A stretch of DNA of 34,923 nt from Oscillospiraceae bacterium (GTDB taxonomy: Bacteria; Bacillota; Clostridia; Oscillospirales; Ruminococcaceae), in assembly GCA_022788225.1 (NCBI GenBank), contig JALEVO010000146.1, positions 1 to 34,923 of the forward strand. Direction: 5' to 3'. Position numbers and translations under genes: made by a program. The notes below the pieces were generated by a model. That model was not told where the DNA came from. It saw nothing but the letters and a program-made list of their open reading frames with translations, and made no database searches. Shown piece by piece: positions 24,954 through 32,739 of the stretch (its first letter is position 1; every line of letters starts with the position of its first letter).

Positions 24954-25688
24954 ATGAACAGACATAAATTAATAAATGAATTCAGAAATATAGGTATAGC
25001 TGAGGGAATGGAACTTGAAGTACATAGTTCACTTAGCAGCTTTGGATATGTGGAAGGCGGTGCTGAAACTGTCATTGAAGCATTAATGGAATGTGTTGGA
25101 AAAAGCGGAAGTATTTTTATGCCGGCTTTAAGACTTGGTTCACCGATGGAACTAACAGAAGACGACAGGAATATGGGACTTACTGTTAAAATCAAGGTTC
25201 TGCCTGAAAATGCTCTGAGAACTGATATGGGTATAATTGCGGATACATTCCGGCAGAGGTCGGACGTAATTACTGGTAAAGGAATTATAAGGACTTCCGG
25301 ATGGGGAGTTCATGCACAAGAGGCTGCCAAAGGCGGTCTTGACTATATTATACATAATGGTGGAAAGGCGCTGCTGCTTGGTGTTGATATTTATAAATTA
25401 ACTGCAATGCATTATGTGGAAGATATTCTTCCAAAGGAAATAAGTGATATATTTGCTCCAAGTGAAGAAGTATCAAAAAAATATCCGCCTGATGAATGGT
25501 TTATTGAAGCGGGTGAACCTCCGGTAAAGCCATGGTATACAATACAGGATATGGCTTATAAGAAAGGATTGATTAAGGACGGATATATCGGGAAATGCAG
25601 GTTTATGTTTTTTGATATATGGGACGTTGTTAGCTTATACAGAAAAGAACTGGAAAATGATCCTTTCAGACTCTATGGATTAAAATGA
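24954..25688 (+). CDS. AAC(3)-family (aminoglycoside 3-N-acetyltransferase-like) protein
   Basis: 244 residues. Members transfer acetyl from acetyl-CoA to the 3-amino group of aminoglycosides in the cytoplasm. The N-terminal motif LEVHSSLSSFGYVEGGAETVIEALMECVGKSGSIFMPAL is a very good family match. TSGWGVHAQEAA and LLLGVDIYKLTAMHYVE carry the conserved acetyl-CoA-site and histidine region. It is somewhat shorter than the usual 260-280 residues, mainly in the middle. AGAGGA lies 8 bases upstream of the ATG. It has its own promoter, and 122 bp separate it from the macrodomain gene. Many chromosomal AAC(3)-like proteins in Firmicutes do not give resistance (some act on other amines), so resistance should not be assumed. 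Confidence 0.85.
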   Translation: MNRHKLINEFRNIGIAEGMELEVHSSLSSFGYVEGGAETVIEALMECVGKSGSIFMPALRLGSPMELTEDDRNMGLTVKIKVLPENALRTDMGIIADTFRQRSDVITGKGIIRTSGWGVHAQEAAKGGLDYIIHNGGKALLLGVDIYKLTAMHYVEDILPKEISDIFAPSEEVSKKYPPDEWFIEAGEPPVKPWYTIQDMAYKKGLIKDGYIGKCRFMFFDIWDVVSLYRKELENDPFRLYGLK

Positions 25689-25810
25689 TCAATTTCATTC
25701 TGAATAATCTGTGGGTTAAAGCCGGTAAAAGTCTGCTTTTTTGTTTTGGGATCACGGAATAGATATCCGTTATTTATATGTATGATGTCATGTAAGGAGT
25801 TGAATAACAG

Positions 25811-26791
25811 ATGCCCTTCAGAATAATAAGAAATGATATAACCAAGGTCGAGGCTGACGCAGTAGTTAACGCTGCAAACTGCTCCTTGCTCGGCGGGGGA
25901 GGAGTTGACGGAGCAATACACCGTGCGGCAGGACCTGAACTTCTTGAAGAATGCCGTACTCTCGGCGGCTGCGAAACCGGTCAGGCTAAAATAACAAAGG
26001 GGTATAATATGCCTTGCAGGTACATTATACATACAGTCGGTCCCGTTTGGCAGGGCGGCGGCAGCGGCGAAAAAGAACTGCTTTACTCATGTTATGAAAA
26101 GTCATTGCAGCTTGCAAAAGAGTATGGGTGTGAGTCGGTTGCTTTTCCGCTTATTTCATCGGGAGTTTACGGCTATCCTAAGGACAAGGCTTTGCAGGTC
26201 GCAGTATCGGCAATAACTGATTTTATGGCAGAAAATGATATGGACATTACCATGGTAGTGTTCGATAAAAATGCCGTTTCGGTTAGCGAAAAGCTTCTTG
26301 AGAATGTACGCAAATATATTGATGACAATTATGTCGAGGAACATTCTGATAATGCAGTCAGAAGTACTTTCGTAGCAGCATTTTCCAAAAGCTATGAAAA
26401 AATGCCTGAAGATGTCTGCTGTGCACCTGCTTCTTTTAGCTTTGACAAACTGGACGAATCTTTTTCACAGGCTCTTTTGCGTTTGATAGACGAAAAGGGA
26501 ATGACCGATGTTCAGGTGTACAAAAAGGCAAACATAGACCGCAGACTGTTTTCAAAGATACGCAGCGATGTGAACTATAAACCGAAAAAGCAAACGGCGG
26601 TAGCATTTGCAATTGCTCTCGAACTTGACATTCCGGAAACACAGGACTTGCTTGAAAAGGCTGGATATACTCTGTCAAACAGCATAAAATTTGATGTTAT
26701 AATAAAATATTTTATTGAAAACAGGAATTACAATATTTACGAAATAAACGAAACACTTTTTTCTTTTGACCAGAGTCTGATAGGCGTATAA
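25811..26791 (+). CDS. Macrodomain (ADP-ribose-binding) protein with C-terminal HTH-like domain
   Basis: 326 residues. The macrodomain covers about 1-170: [33 protein letters not shown] (phosphate and ribose loops), Asn20-Asn23 and GGGGVDGAI (28-36) as in catalytically active MacroD-type hydrolases, and [12 protein letters not shown] (112-123). Such domains bind ADP-ribose and can remove it from proteins or act on O-acetyl-ADP-ribose. The remaining 150 residues form an all-helical region with an XRE-like reading ([40 protein letters not shown], 233-272), followed by a short conserved tail. This suggests an ADP-ribose-responsive DNA-binding or adaptor role, inferred. AAGGAG lies 12 bases upstream of the ATG, which is a little long. 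Next to it is a VWA protein; macrodomain and VWA genes are often neighbours in ter-type stress loci. Confidence 0.88.
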   Translation: MPFRIIRNDITKVEADAVVNAANCSLLGGGGVDGAIHRAAGPELLEECRTLGGCETGQAKITKGYNMPCRYIIHTVGPVWQGGGSGEKELLYSCYEKSLQLAKEYGCESVAFPLISSGVYGYPKDKALQVAVSAITDFMAENDMDITMVVFDKNAVSVSEKLLENVRKYIDDNYVEEHSDNAVRSTFVAAFSKSYEKMPEDVCCAPASFSFDKLDESFSQALLRLIDEKGMTDVQVYKKANIDRRLFSKIRSDVNYKPKKQTAVAFAIALELDIPETQDLLEKAGYTLSNSIKFDVIIKYFIENRNYNIYEINETLFSFDQSLIGV

Positions 26792-26873
26792 ATTGTCGCC
26801 TGAAATGCGACCAGTTAACCCTTCGTATGATGTATCATAAAGGTACAATAAAACATACGGAGGGATTTTTCTT

Positions 26874-27527
26874 ATGAAAAAGAATTTTACGGAGATAGTT
26901 TTTATACTTGACGAAAGCGGATCAATGGCTGACTTAAAGAGTGATACCATAGGCGGATTCAACAGCCTTATTGAAAAACAGAAGACCGAAGATGGCGAAG
27001 CTGTTGTATCAACTGTACTGTTCAGTAATGCAAGCCGTTTTCTGCATGACAGAGTACCTCTTGAACGTATAGCCAGAATGACAGACAAGGATTACTGCCC
27101 GGGTGGCTGTACGGCTCTTCTGGACGCAGTAGGGGAGGCGGTTAAGCATATCGGAAATATTCACAAATATGCCCGTCCGGAAGATGTGCCTGAACATACT
27201 CTGTTTGTTATAACCACAGACGGTATGGAAAATGCCAGCAGACATTATACTGCCGGCAAGGTTAAGCAGATGATAAAAAGACAGCAGGAAAAGTATGGCT
27301 GGGAGTTTGTTTTCCTGGGAGCAAATATTGATTCTGTGGAAACAGCTGAAAGTATCGGTATAGCACCTGCAGCTGCTGTAGACTATTGCTGCGATTCCGC
27401 CGGATGTGCTGTACAGTATGCTGCAATGAGTAATGCTGTATCAAGTGTAAGAATGGGAAAAAGGCTGTCTGAATCCACTGAATGGAGAAAAAATATTGAC
27501 ACAGATTACAAAAGACGAAAAAGATAA
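26874..27527 (+). CDS. Von Willebrand factor A (VWA) domain protein, TerY-like
   Basis: 217 residues, essentially one cytoplasmic VWA domain with a complete MIDAS metal site: Asp13-x-Ser15-x-Ser17 (ILDESGSM), Thr80 (GGCTALLDAV) and Asp116 (ITTDGMEN). Such domains form metal-dependent protein contacts. A C-terminal tail rich in Arg/Lys (DTDYKRRKR) ends it. There is no signal peptide or membrane helix, unlike adhesive VWA proteins. GGAGGG stands about 10 bases before the ATG. The preceding 82-bp gap carries a CGTATG/CATACG inverted repeat. With the macrodomain gene it resembles TerY-type genes of ter-linked stress modules, but no PP2C phosphatase or kinase gene is in view. Confidence 0.87.
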   Translation: MKKNFTEIVFILDESGSMADLKSDTIGGFNSLIEKQKTEDGEAVVSTVLFSNASRFLHDRVPLERIARMTDKDYCPGGCTALLDAVGEAVKHIGNIHKYARPEDVPEHTLFVITTDGMENASRHYTAGKVKQMIKRQQEKYGWEFVFLGANIDSVETAESIGIAPAAAVDYCCDSAGCAVQYAAMSNAVSSVRMGKRLSESTEWRKNIDTDYKRRKR

Positions 27528-28186
27528 AATGTGAATTACAATTTCTTCAGATATAGGTTCAAAGTTTTACTTCGGCAAAACCAAACTTCTTGATGTTGCA
27601 GAGGTGGCTGCCGGAAAACAATATGTAACCTGTAAAGCCTTTGATAAAATGGGTTCATCATATTCGGGAGGTTTACACAAAGTCTGGAATAGAGTCCGTA
27701 TCTTAAAAATGATATATTATATTCAGAGCCGTACTGCAAAGCTGTTTTCGCTTTGTGGAGCGGCTTTTTTATTCTGCTGCTCCGCACAGCATTTTTACTT
27801 CTGAATTTTTCTATGTAATCAGGTCAGCAAGCATTATTCCTTTTGTAAATCCTGCAGACAGGAAGAAAAGTAAAAATCCGCTTTTGCCTTGAAACCTTAG
27901 GAAGAAAAACGCAGGAATAATCTGCGTATTGCAAGTTTTTGTGACGACAGATTCCAGCTTCAGAGCAAGCATAAATTTCAACAGTTAAATTGGGAAGCAA
28001 ATTAAATTAAATCTGATTTTTCATAAACTTAACATAAAGTGGATAGCGGATTTTACACATATATTTTTAAAATTAAATAAATGTATCTCTAAAGAGTAAA
28101 CTCAAGGAAAAAATCTTATGTTATTGATACCAATGTGCTTATTCAGTTACCATATGCCATTGAATGTTTCAAAAGGAGGATCCGGT
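27528..28186. other. 659-bp intergenic region with a possible gene remnant
   Basis: From 27541 to 27710 one plus-strand frame reads like protein without a start: SKFYFGKTKLLDVAEVAA, then YVTCKAFDKMGSSYSGG. It may be a decayed gene end, family not recognised. A terminator-like hairpin follows (27727-27770). The rest to 28186 is AT-rich; I found no clear promoter or RNA gene. The operon start codon at 28187 is set by AAAGGAGGA; an upstream in-frame ATG at 28118 has no ribosome site. Confidence 0.4.
27727..27770 (+). terminator. Probable terminator downstream of the VWA gene
   Basis: AGCCGTACTGCAAAGC pairs imperfectly with GCTTTGTGGAGCGGCT around a 7-base loop, and TTTTTT follows. It is 200 bp after the VWA stop, so it may belong to a decayed gene between them. 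Confidence 0.6.
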
Positions 28187-28915
28187 ATGAAGAAATCTTT
28201 TTTTGCACGATTGTTTACCACTATGTTTCTTTCTTCATTTATTCTGTGCGGATGCAGTACCGCAGAAAACGGTAACTCTGCTGATGAACGTTACAGCGGA
28301 AATTTCAATGGGGAAACAATAAAAATTCTTTCGGGTTCTGAAAACAAGGAACTTTCTGACATTCTTGATGAGTGTGCAGATGAAACCGGCGTTACTATCG
28401 AAATGACCTATCAGGGTTCTGTGGATATTATGCATACACTTCAATCCGGAGCAGAAGAATACGATGCTGTGTGGCCGGCATCAAGCCTGTGGATATCATT
28501 GGGTGATACTGCACATAAGGTGAAATATAATACATCTGTCTATACTACACCAGTGGTGTTTGGCATTCGCAGATCACTTGCACAACAGCTTGGATTTGTT
28601 GGCACAGAAGTTTCGGTCGGTGACATTTCAGATGCGATACAGACCGGTCAGCTGTCTTTCTGCATGACAAGTGCTACACAGTCCAATTCCGGAGCCAGCG
28701 CTTACATCGGATTTCTGTATGCGCTGCTTGGAAAAACGGATGCGTTAACAGAAAGCGATCTGGAAAGCGAGAGCCTGAAACGTGATATCTCCCGGCTGCT
28801 TTCGGGAATTGACCGCAGCTCCGGCAGTTCAGACTGGCTCAAGGATATGTTTCTTGCCGGAAACTTTGATGCTATGGTCAACTATGAGTGCCTGATAATT
28901 GACGCAAATCAGTAA
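28187..28915 (+). CDS. Solute-binding half of a VWA lipoprotein, cut by an in-frame stop
   Basis: 242 residues. Start at 28187 is fixed by AAAGGAGGA six bases upstream. The signal peptide has a lipobox ILCGC (Cys22), so it is a membrane lipoprotein. The body is one lobe-rich part of a periplasmic-type binding fold: IKILSGSENKELSDILDECADETGVTIEMTYQGS, then PVVFGIRRSLAQQLGF and MTSATQSNSGASAYIGFLYALLG. The TAA at 28913-28915 stands where a codon such as GAA would continue the protein; the same frame goes on uninterrupted to 29803. The real family member is a substrate-binding and VWA lipoprotein of about 538 residues. First gene of an operon with xpaC- and telA-like genes. As it stands, only the binding domain is translated unless the stop is read through. 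Confidence 0.85.
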   Translation: MKKSFFARLFTTMFLSSFILCGCSTAENGNSADERYSGNFNGETIKILSGSENKELSDILDECADETGVTIEMTYQGSVDIMHTLQSGAEEYDAVWPASSLWISLGDTAHKVKYNTSVYTTPVVFGIRRSLAQQLGFVGTEVSVGDISDAIQTGQLSFCMTSATQSNSGASAYIGFLYALLGKTDALTESDLESESLKRDISRLLSGIDRSSGSSDWLKDMFLAGNFDAMVNYECLIIDANQ

Positions 28916-29803
28916 CTTGTTTCTCAGGGCAGGGAACCGCTCTATACTGTTTATCCTTACGATGGTCTGAGCATTGCTGACTCTCCGCTGGGCTATGTGG
29001 ATCATGGTAACGCAGAAAAACAGGAGGCTTTTCAGGCGGTACAGGAATATCTGCTGTCAGAAGATGTGCAGAATAAAATTCAGAAAACAGGCAGGCGCAC
29101 CGGATTTGAAGGTGTTTCGGAAGAAAATATGGATATTTTTAATGCAGACTGGGGCATTGACACACAGCGAATCCTCTCGCCCATTACCATGCCATCTGAA
29201 GAGGTGCTGAAAAAAGCACTTAATTTATACCAGACGGAATTCCGGAAACCGTCATTAAATGTGTATTGTCTGGATTTTTCCGGCAGTATGACCGGAGAAG
29301 GAAATGAACAGCTGGAGAAAGCTATGGCGCAGATTCTCATACAGGAAAATGCAGAGAGAAATATGCTTCAGGCGGACAAGGACGAAGTGAATATTATCAT
29401 AACATTTTCAGGTGATGTCCGGAATGTATACACAGCCGAAAGCGCAGATGCCGCAAGTCTTGAACGGCTTTATGAACAGGTAAGCAGCGAAGAGCCTGAG
29501 GGCGGAACAGATATGTATGCCGCTTTAAAAAAAGGAATGGAAATTCTCTCGGAATATGAAAATCTGAATGACTATACACCTGCAATCATACTTATGAGTG
29601 ACGGTGAGTCAGTCACTGCGTCACAGCCGGAATTCACCCAATGCTATCAGGAACTGGGTCTGGATATTCCCATATTTTCTATAATGTTCGGAGATGCAGA
29701 TTCCTCCCAGCTGGACGCACTTGCATCGCTTACCAATGCACGTGTTTTTGACGGACGCACAGATCTCGTTTCTGCATTCCGAAGTGTGAAAGGATATAAC
29801 TGA
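28916..29803 (+). pseudogene. VWA half of the interrupted lipoprotein gene
   Basis: Same frame as the preceding gene (both start at frame position 2), directly behind its stop. It completes the binding domain (EPLYTVYPYDGLSIADSPLGYVDHGN) and then carries a VWA domain with MIDAS residues DFSGSM (Asp363 in full-length numbering), GGTDMY and MSDGES. The only internal ATG that could restart it (28997) has no ribosome site and falls inside the binding domain. Everything after the stop is intact, with no second lesion, so the mutation is recent, or is a suppressed or erroneous base. With the stop restored the protein is 538 residues: lipoprotein, solute-binding fold, extracytoplasmic VWA. Confidence 0.82.
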
Positions 29804-29804
29804 T

Positions 29805-30428
29805 TTGGAAAAATATAAAAAAAAGGAACTTTCCGCAAGTTTGCTGTCTGGTTTTCTGACAGGAGGATTATTTCTTGCTCTGCTGTTCCTGTTCCATTGG
29901 AATTTCATTGTTGATATGGTTCTGTCAATTGCTGCTTTCTTCGGATTGTCACTGGTTTTAAAGCCAAAGCGAAAAATTGGAAAGATAAGCATTGATATGC
30001 TGCCGGAGGGTGAAACAATGAGTCGGCAGCTGGAGGAAGCCCGGAAGGATTTTCACTGCATTGAACAAGCCATGGAGCAGATCCATGAACCGGCAGTAAG
30101 ACAGGAAACACAGCGGCTGAAAGAGACTGCCCGGAATATTCTTGCGTATCTGGAAAATCATCCCGAAAAAATCAAGTCTGCACGACAATTTATTGATTAT
30201 TATCAGGAAACTGCATCTTCTTTGCTGAATAAATATATCGAACTGCAGGACACTCAGCTTAGAACAGACGATGTTATTCGACTCCAGAGCAATACGTTAA
30301 AGGCAATCGGAACGCTGAATACGGCTTTTGAAGAACAGTTTCAGAAACTCATGCGTAGTGAAATGACAGATATGGAAGCAGAAATCCGCCTTCTTGAGCA
30401 GACGGTAAAAATGGAGAATGGAATATGA
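29805..30428 (+). CDS. xpaC: XpaC-like membrane protein (5-bromo-4-chloroindolyl phosphate hydrolysis family)
   Basis: 207 residues with a TTG start at 29805, one base after the previous stop; AAAGGA lies ten bases before it. Two hydrophobic helices occupy about 10-52 (LSGFLTGGLFLALLFLFHW; DMVLSIAAFFGLSLVL), then a cytoplasmic alpha-helical domain (about 60-207) rich in Glu/Gln/Arg. The family name comes from a B. subtilis phenotype and does not describe a proven reaction. xpaC-telA pairs are common in Firmicutes and are tied to envelope or toxic-anion/antimicrobial stress. It overlaps the next gene by four bases (ATGA), so they are co-translated. Confidence 0.82.
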   Translation: MEKYKKKELSASLLSGFLTGGLFLALLFLFHWNFIVDMVLSIAAFFGLSLVLKPKRKIGKISIDMLPEGETMSRQLEEARKDFHCIEQAMEQIHEPAVRQETQRLKETARNILAYLENHPEKIKSARQFIDYYQETASSLLNKYIELQDTQLRTDDVIRLQSNTLKAIGTLNTAFEEQFQKLMRSEMTDMEAEIRLLEQTVKMENGI

Positions 30429-31471
30429 AAACAAAGCTAATCGGTATTGCTGTCCTGCTTGCAGTTATACTTGCAGGAGGCGGATACTATTTCTATCGAA
30501 GTCAGACTACAGTAACAATCCTGAACGGTTATCTCGGCGGTGAAAAAATCGGATTGTTTGAGGATAAAGAAGTACAGGATATCATTCGCAGGGAATATCA
30601 TCTGGAACTGGATTATTCCCGAGCCGGTTCCATGGATATGGTAACAGCAGATTTCACGGACAGAGACTATTTGTTTCCCTCCAGTCAGACAGCATTGGAA
30701 TATTACAATGAAGCCCATGGAAAGCCTGCCGCCAGCAAGATAATTTTCAACACGCCCATTGTTCTCTACTCACATAAAATCGTTGCCGATGCGCTTATAC
30801 AGGAAGGTATCGTCACAGAAACAGACGGCGTGTATTATGCGGATATGCAAAAGCTGGCGGAGTGTATAATGAACAGAACACAATGGAGAGAGCTGGGACT
30901 GTCTGAGCTTTACGGCGCTGTAACAGTAGACACAACAGACCCTGTTCGTTCCAATTCCGGAAATATGTTTGCCGCACTTCTGGCAAGCGCTCTGAACGGC
31001 GGAAAAACAGCAGATGCGGGAAGTATAGATACAGTACTTCCTCGGTTACAGGAAATTTTTTCACAGCTGGGCTACATGGAGACATCATCTTCTGACCTTT
31101 TCAGTCAGTTTCTGCGCATGGGCGTCGGAGCAAAACCGATCATTGCAGGCTATGAAAATCAGCTTATAGAGTACGCCGCAGAACAGCCGGACAGCTATGC
31201 AAAAATCAAAGACGATATTGTCATACTGTATCCAACACCCACAGTGTGGTCAACGCACATTTACATTGCGCTGAATGAAGAAGGAAAATCAGGTATCAAA
31301 GCTTTATCTGATAATAAGATACAGGAAATAGCATGGACAAAACATGGCTTTCGTACAGACGGCTGTGATATTGCATCAGCCGGTATTTCAGGCATACCGG
31401 AACAGATTACAGCAGTCATTCATATGCCGGACTATGATACCATGAAAAAAATCATGGATAGTCTCAGATAA
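30425..31471 (+). CDS. Membrane-anchored solute-binding-like protein of the TelA operon
   Basis: 348 residues. An N-terminal uncleaved-looking helix (about 5-24, LIGIAVLLAVILAGGGYYFY), without lipobox Cys, holds the protein in the membrane. The outer part resembles a two-lobed extracellular binding protein: TVTILNGYLGGEKIGLFED, IIFNTPIVLYSHKIVADALI, TTDPVRSNSGNMFAALLASAL, KPIIAGYENQLIEYAAE, PTPTVWSTHIYIALN. It looks related to the binding half of the VWA lipoprotein at 28187 (compare its TQSNSGASAYIGFLYALL), so the operon has two such proteins but no ABC permease or ATPase. A sensing or structural role is more likely than transport. It overlaps xpaC by ATGA. Confidence 0.78.
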   Translation: MKTKLIGIAVLLAVILAGGGYYFYRSQTTVTILNGYLGGEKIGLFEDKEVQDIIRREYHLELDYSRAGSMDMVTADFTDRDYLFPSSQTALEYYNEAHGKPAASKIIFNTPIVLYSHKIVADALIQEGIVTETDGVYYADMQKLAECIMNRTQWRELGLSELYGAVTVDTTDPVRSNSGNMFAALLASALNGGKTADAGSIDTVLPRLQEIFSQLGYMETSSSDLFSQFLRMGVGAKPIIAGYENQLIEYAAEQPDSYAKIKDDIVILYPTPTVWSTHIYIALNEEGKSGIKALSDNKIQEIAWTKHGFRTDGCDIASAGISGIPEQITAVIHMPDYDTMKKIMDSLR

Positions 31472-31485
31472 CAGGAGGAATAATT

Positions 31486-32607
31486 ATGTCAGAAATCAAT
31501 TTAGCTATGCTCGCAAACGCAAAAATACAGCAGGAAATTCCAAAGCAAGAGGAACTTCCGTCAGAAATTACTCAGACTGAGTTCACACCCGAAGAACGGA
31601 AACGCATTGATGAGATCAAGACGTCAATTGATTTTATGGACACTCAGACAACGATACAATACGGCATTGGCGCACAGCGAAGCATGACAGAGTTTGCCGA
31701 TACAATTCTTCAGAATGTCCGTTCCAAGGACGGCGGTCAGGTTGGAGAACTGTTGTCTGACCTTGTCATAGAAATCAAAAGTCTGGACACCAGTCAGTTT
31801 ACGGATGACGTATTAAACAAAATCCCTCTTTTGAAAAATGCCGCAAGAAGTATTAAAAAGCTGAAAGAACGATTTACCAAGGCAGAAGTTCAGATTGACC
31901 GTATTGAAGCGGAACTGGAAAAAGCACGTATGAATATGCTGCGGGATATCGGCGTTTTTGATATGATGTATCAGGAAAATCTGAACTGTTTCCATGAACT
32001 GGAACTGTACATTGCTGCCGGCAGAGAACGCATTGCAGAAATCCGTGAGGAAACACTGCCGAAACTCCGTTCAGAAGCAGCGGAAAGCGGAAATCCCATG
32101 GATGCACAGCTGGTAAACGACTTTGAAGATACCATTGACCGATTTGAAAAGAAAATATATGATCTCGAACTGAGCCGTACCATTTCCATTCAGTCTGCAC
32201 CGCAGATAAAATTAATACAGAACAATGACCGTATGCTTGTGGACAAAATTCAGACAGCAATTTTAAATACCATTCCAATATGGAAAAGCCAGTTCATAAT
32301 TGCACTGGGACTTTCCAATCAGCAAAAGGTTCTGAAGATGCAGCGTGAAATTACAGATACTACAAATGCCATGCTGGTGAAGAATGCGGAACTTTTGAAA
32401 AGCAATACAATTGAAACTGCAAATGAAGCCAACCGGGGTATTGTGGATCTGGAAACGCTTCAAACTGTCAATCAGAATCTTATCAGCACTATTGAAGAAA
32501 CAATTCAGATACAAAAAGCCGGCAGAGAAAAGCGTAAGGCTGCTGAAACGGAACTGGTACGCATTGAGGACGAACTGAAACAGAAATTACTGGAAATTCG
32601 TGAATAA
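31486..32607 (+). CDS. telA: TelA-family toxic-anion/envelope-stress resistance protein
   Basis: 373 residues, the usual TelA length. Cytoplasmic, nearly all helical, heavily charged; it starts MSEINLAMLAN and has the family landmarks IDFMDTQTTIQYGIGAQRSMTEFADTIL, a coiled-coil heart (about 120-240) and IWKSQFIIALGLSNQQKVLKMQREITDTTNAMLVKNAELLK. TelA was named for tellurite tolerance; homologues influence tolerance to cell-envelope antimicrobials, with unknown biochemistry. AGGAGG lies eight bases before the ATG, and the gap to the preceding gene is 14 bp. Last gene of the VWA/XpaC operon; partnering with XpaC is well known in Firmicutes. Confidence 0.92.
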   Translation: MSEINLAMLANAKIQQEIPKQEELPSEITQTEFTPEERKRIDEIKTSIDFMDTQTTIQYGIGAQRSMTEFADTILQNVRSKDGGQVGELLSDLVIEIKSLDTSQFTDDVLNKIPLLKNAARSIKKLKERFTKAEVQIDRIEAELEKARMNMLRDIGVFDMMYQENLNCFHELELYIAAGRERIAEIREETLPKLRSEAAESGNPMDAQLVNDFEDTIDRFEKKIYDLELSRTISIQSAPQIKLIQNNDRMLVDKIQTAILNTIPIWKSQFIIALGLSNQQKVLKMQREITDTTNAMLVKNAELLKSNTIETANEANRGIVDLETLQTVNQNLISTIEETIQIQKAGREKRKAAETELVRIEDELKQKLLEIRE

Positions 32608-32625
32608 TAACACACACGCTATAGA

Positions 32626-32693
32626 ATGTAAAAATAATTTTACATAGATTTTACATTAATATGATTTCAGATTTCACAAAGGTAATATATAAT
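32626..32693 (+). promoter_or_regulatory. Promoter with PhoP-box-like repeats before the phosphate genes
   Basis: TTTACA at 32639-32644 and 32650-32655 is an 11-bp-period pair. On the same 11-bp grid 32672-32677 reads TTTCAC, while 32661-32666 (ATGATT) is poor. The pattern TT(A/T)A(C/T)A with 5-bp gaps is the Bacillus-type PhoP box. TATAAT at 32688-32693 lies just downstream with no -35 box, as in PhoP-activated promoters. The left repeat also overlaps the palindrome ATGTAAAA-ATAA-TTTTACAT (32626-32645), which may also act as a weak telA terminator. Confidence 0.55.
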
Positions 32694-32739
32694 TACAATA
32701 TATATTTATACTATAAATGAAATTATATGGAGGAAAATT

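Noticed and set aside
27541-27710. Short gene after the VWA gene
   Set aside because: Protein-like reading but ATG is followed at once by TGA and no other start fits; kept only as a possible remnant.
28997-29803. Independent VWA gene starting at 28997
   Set aside because: The ATG has no Shine-Dalgarno, begins within the binding domain, and shares frame with the upstream gene; a nonsense split explains it better.
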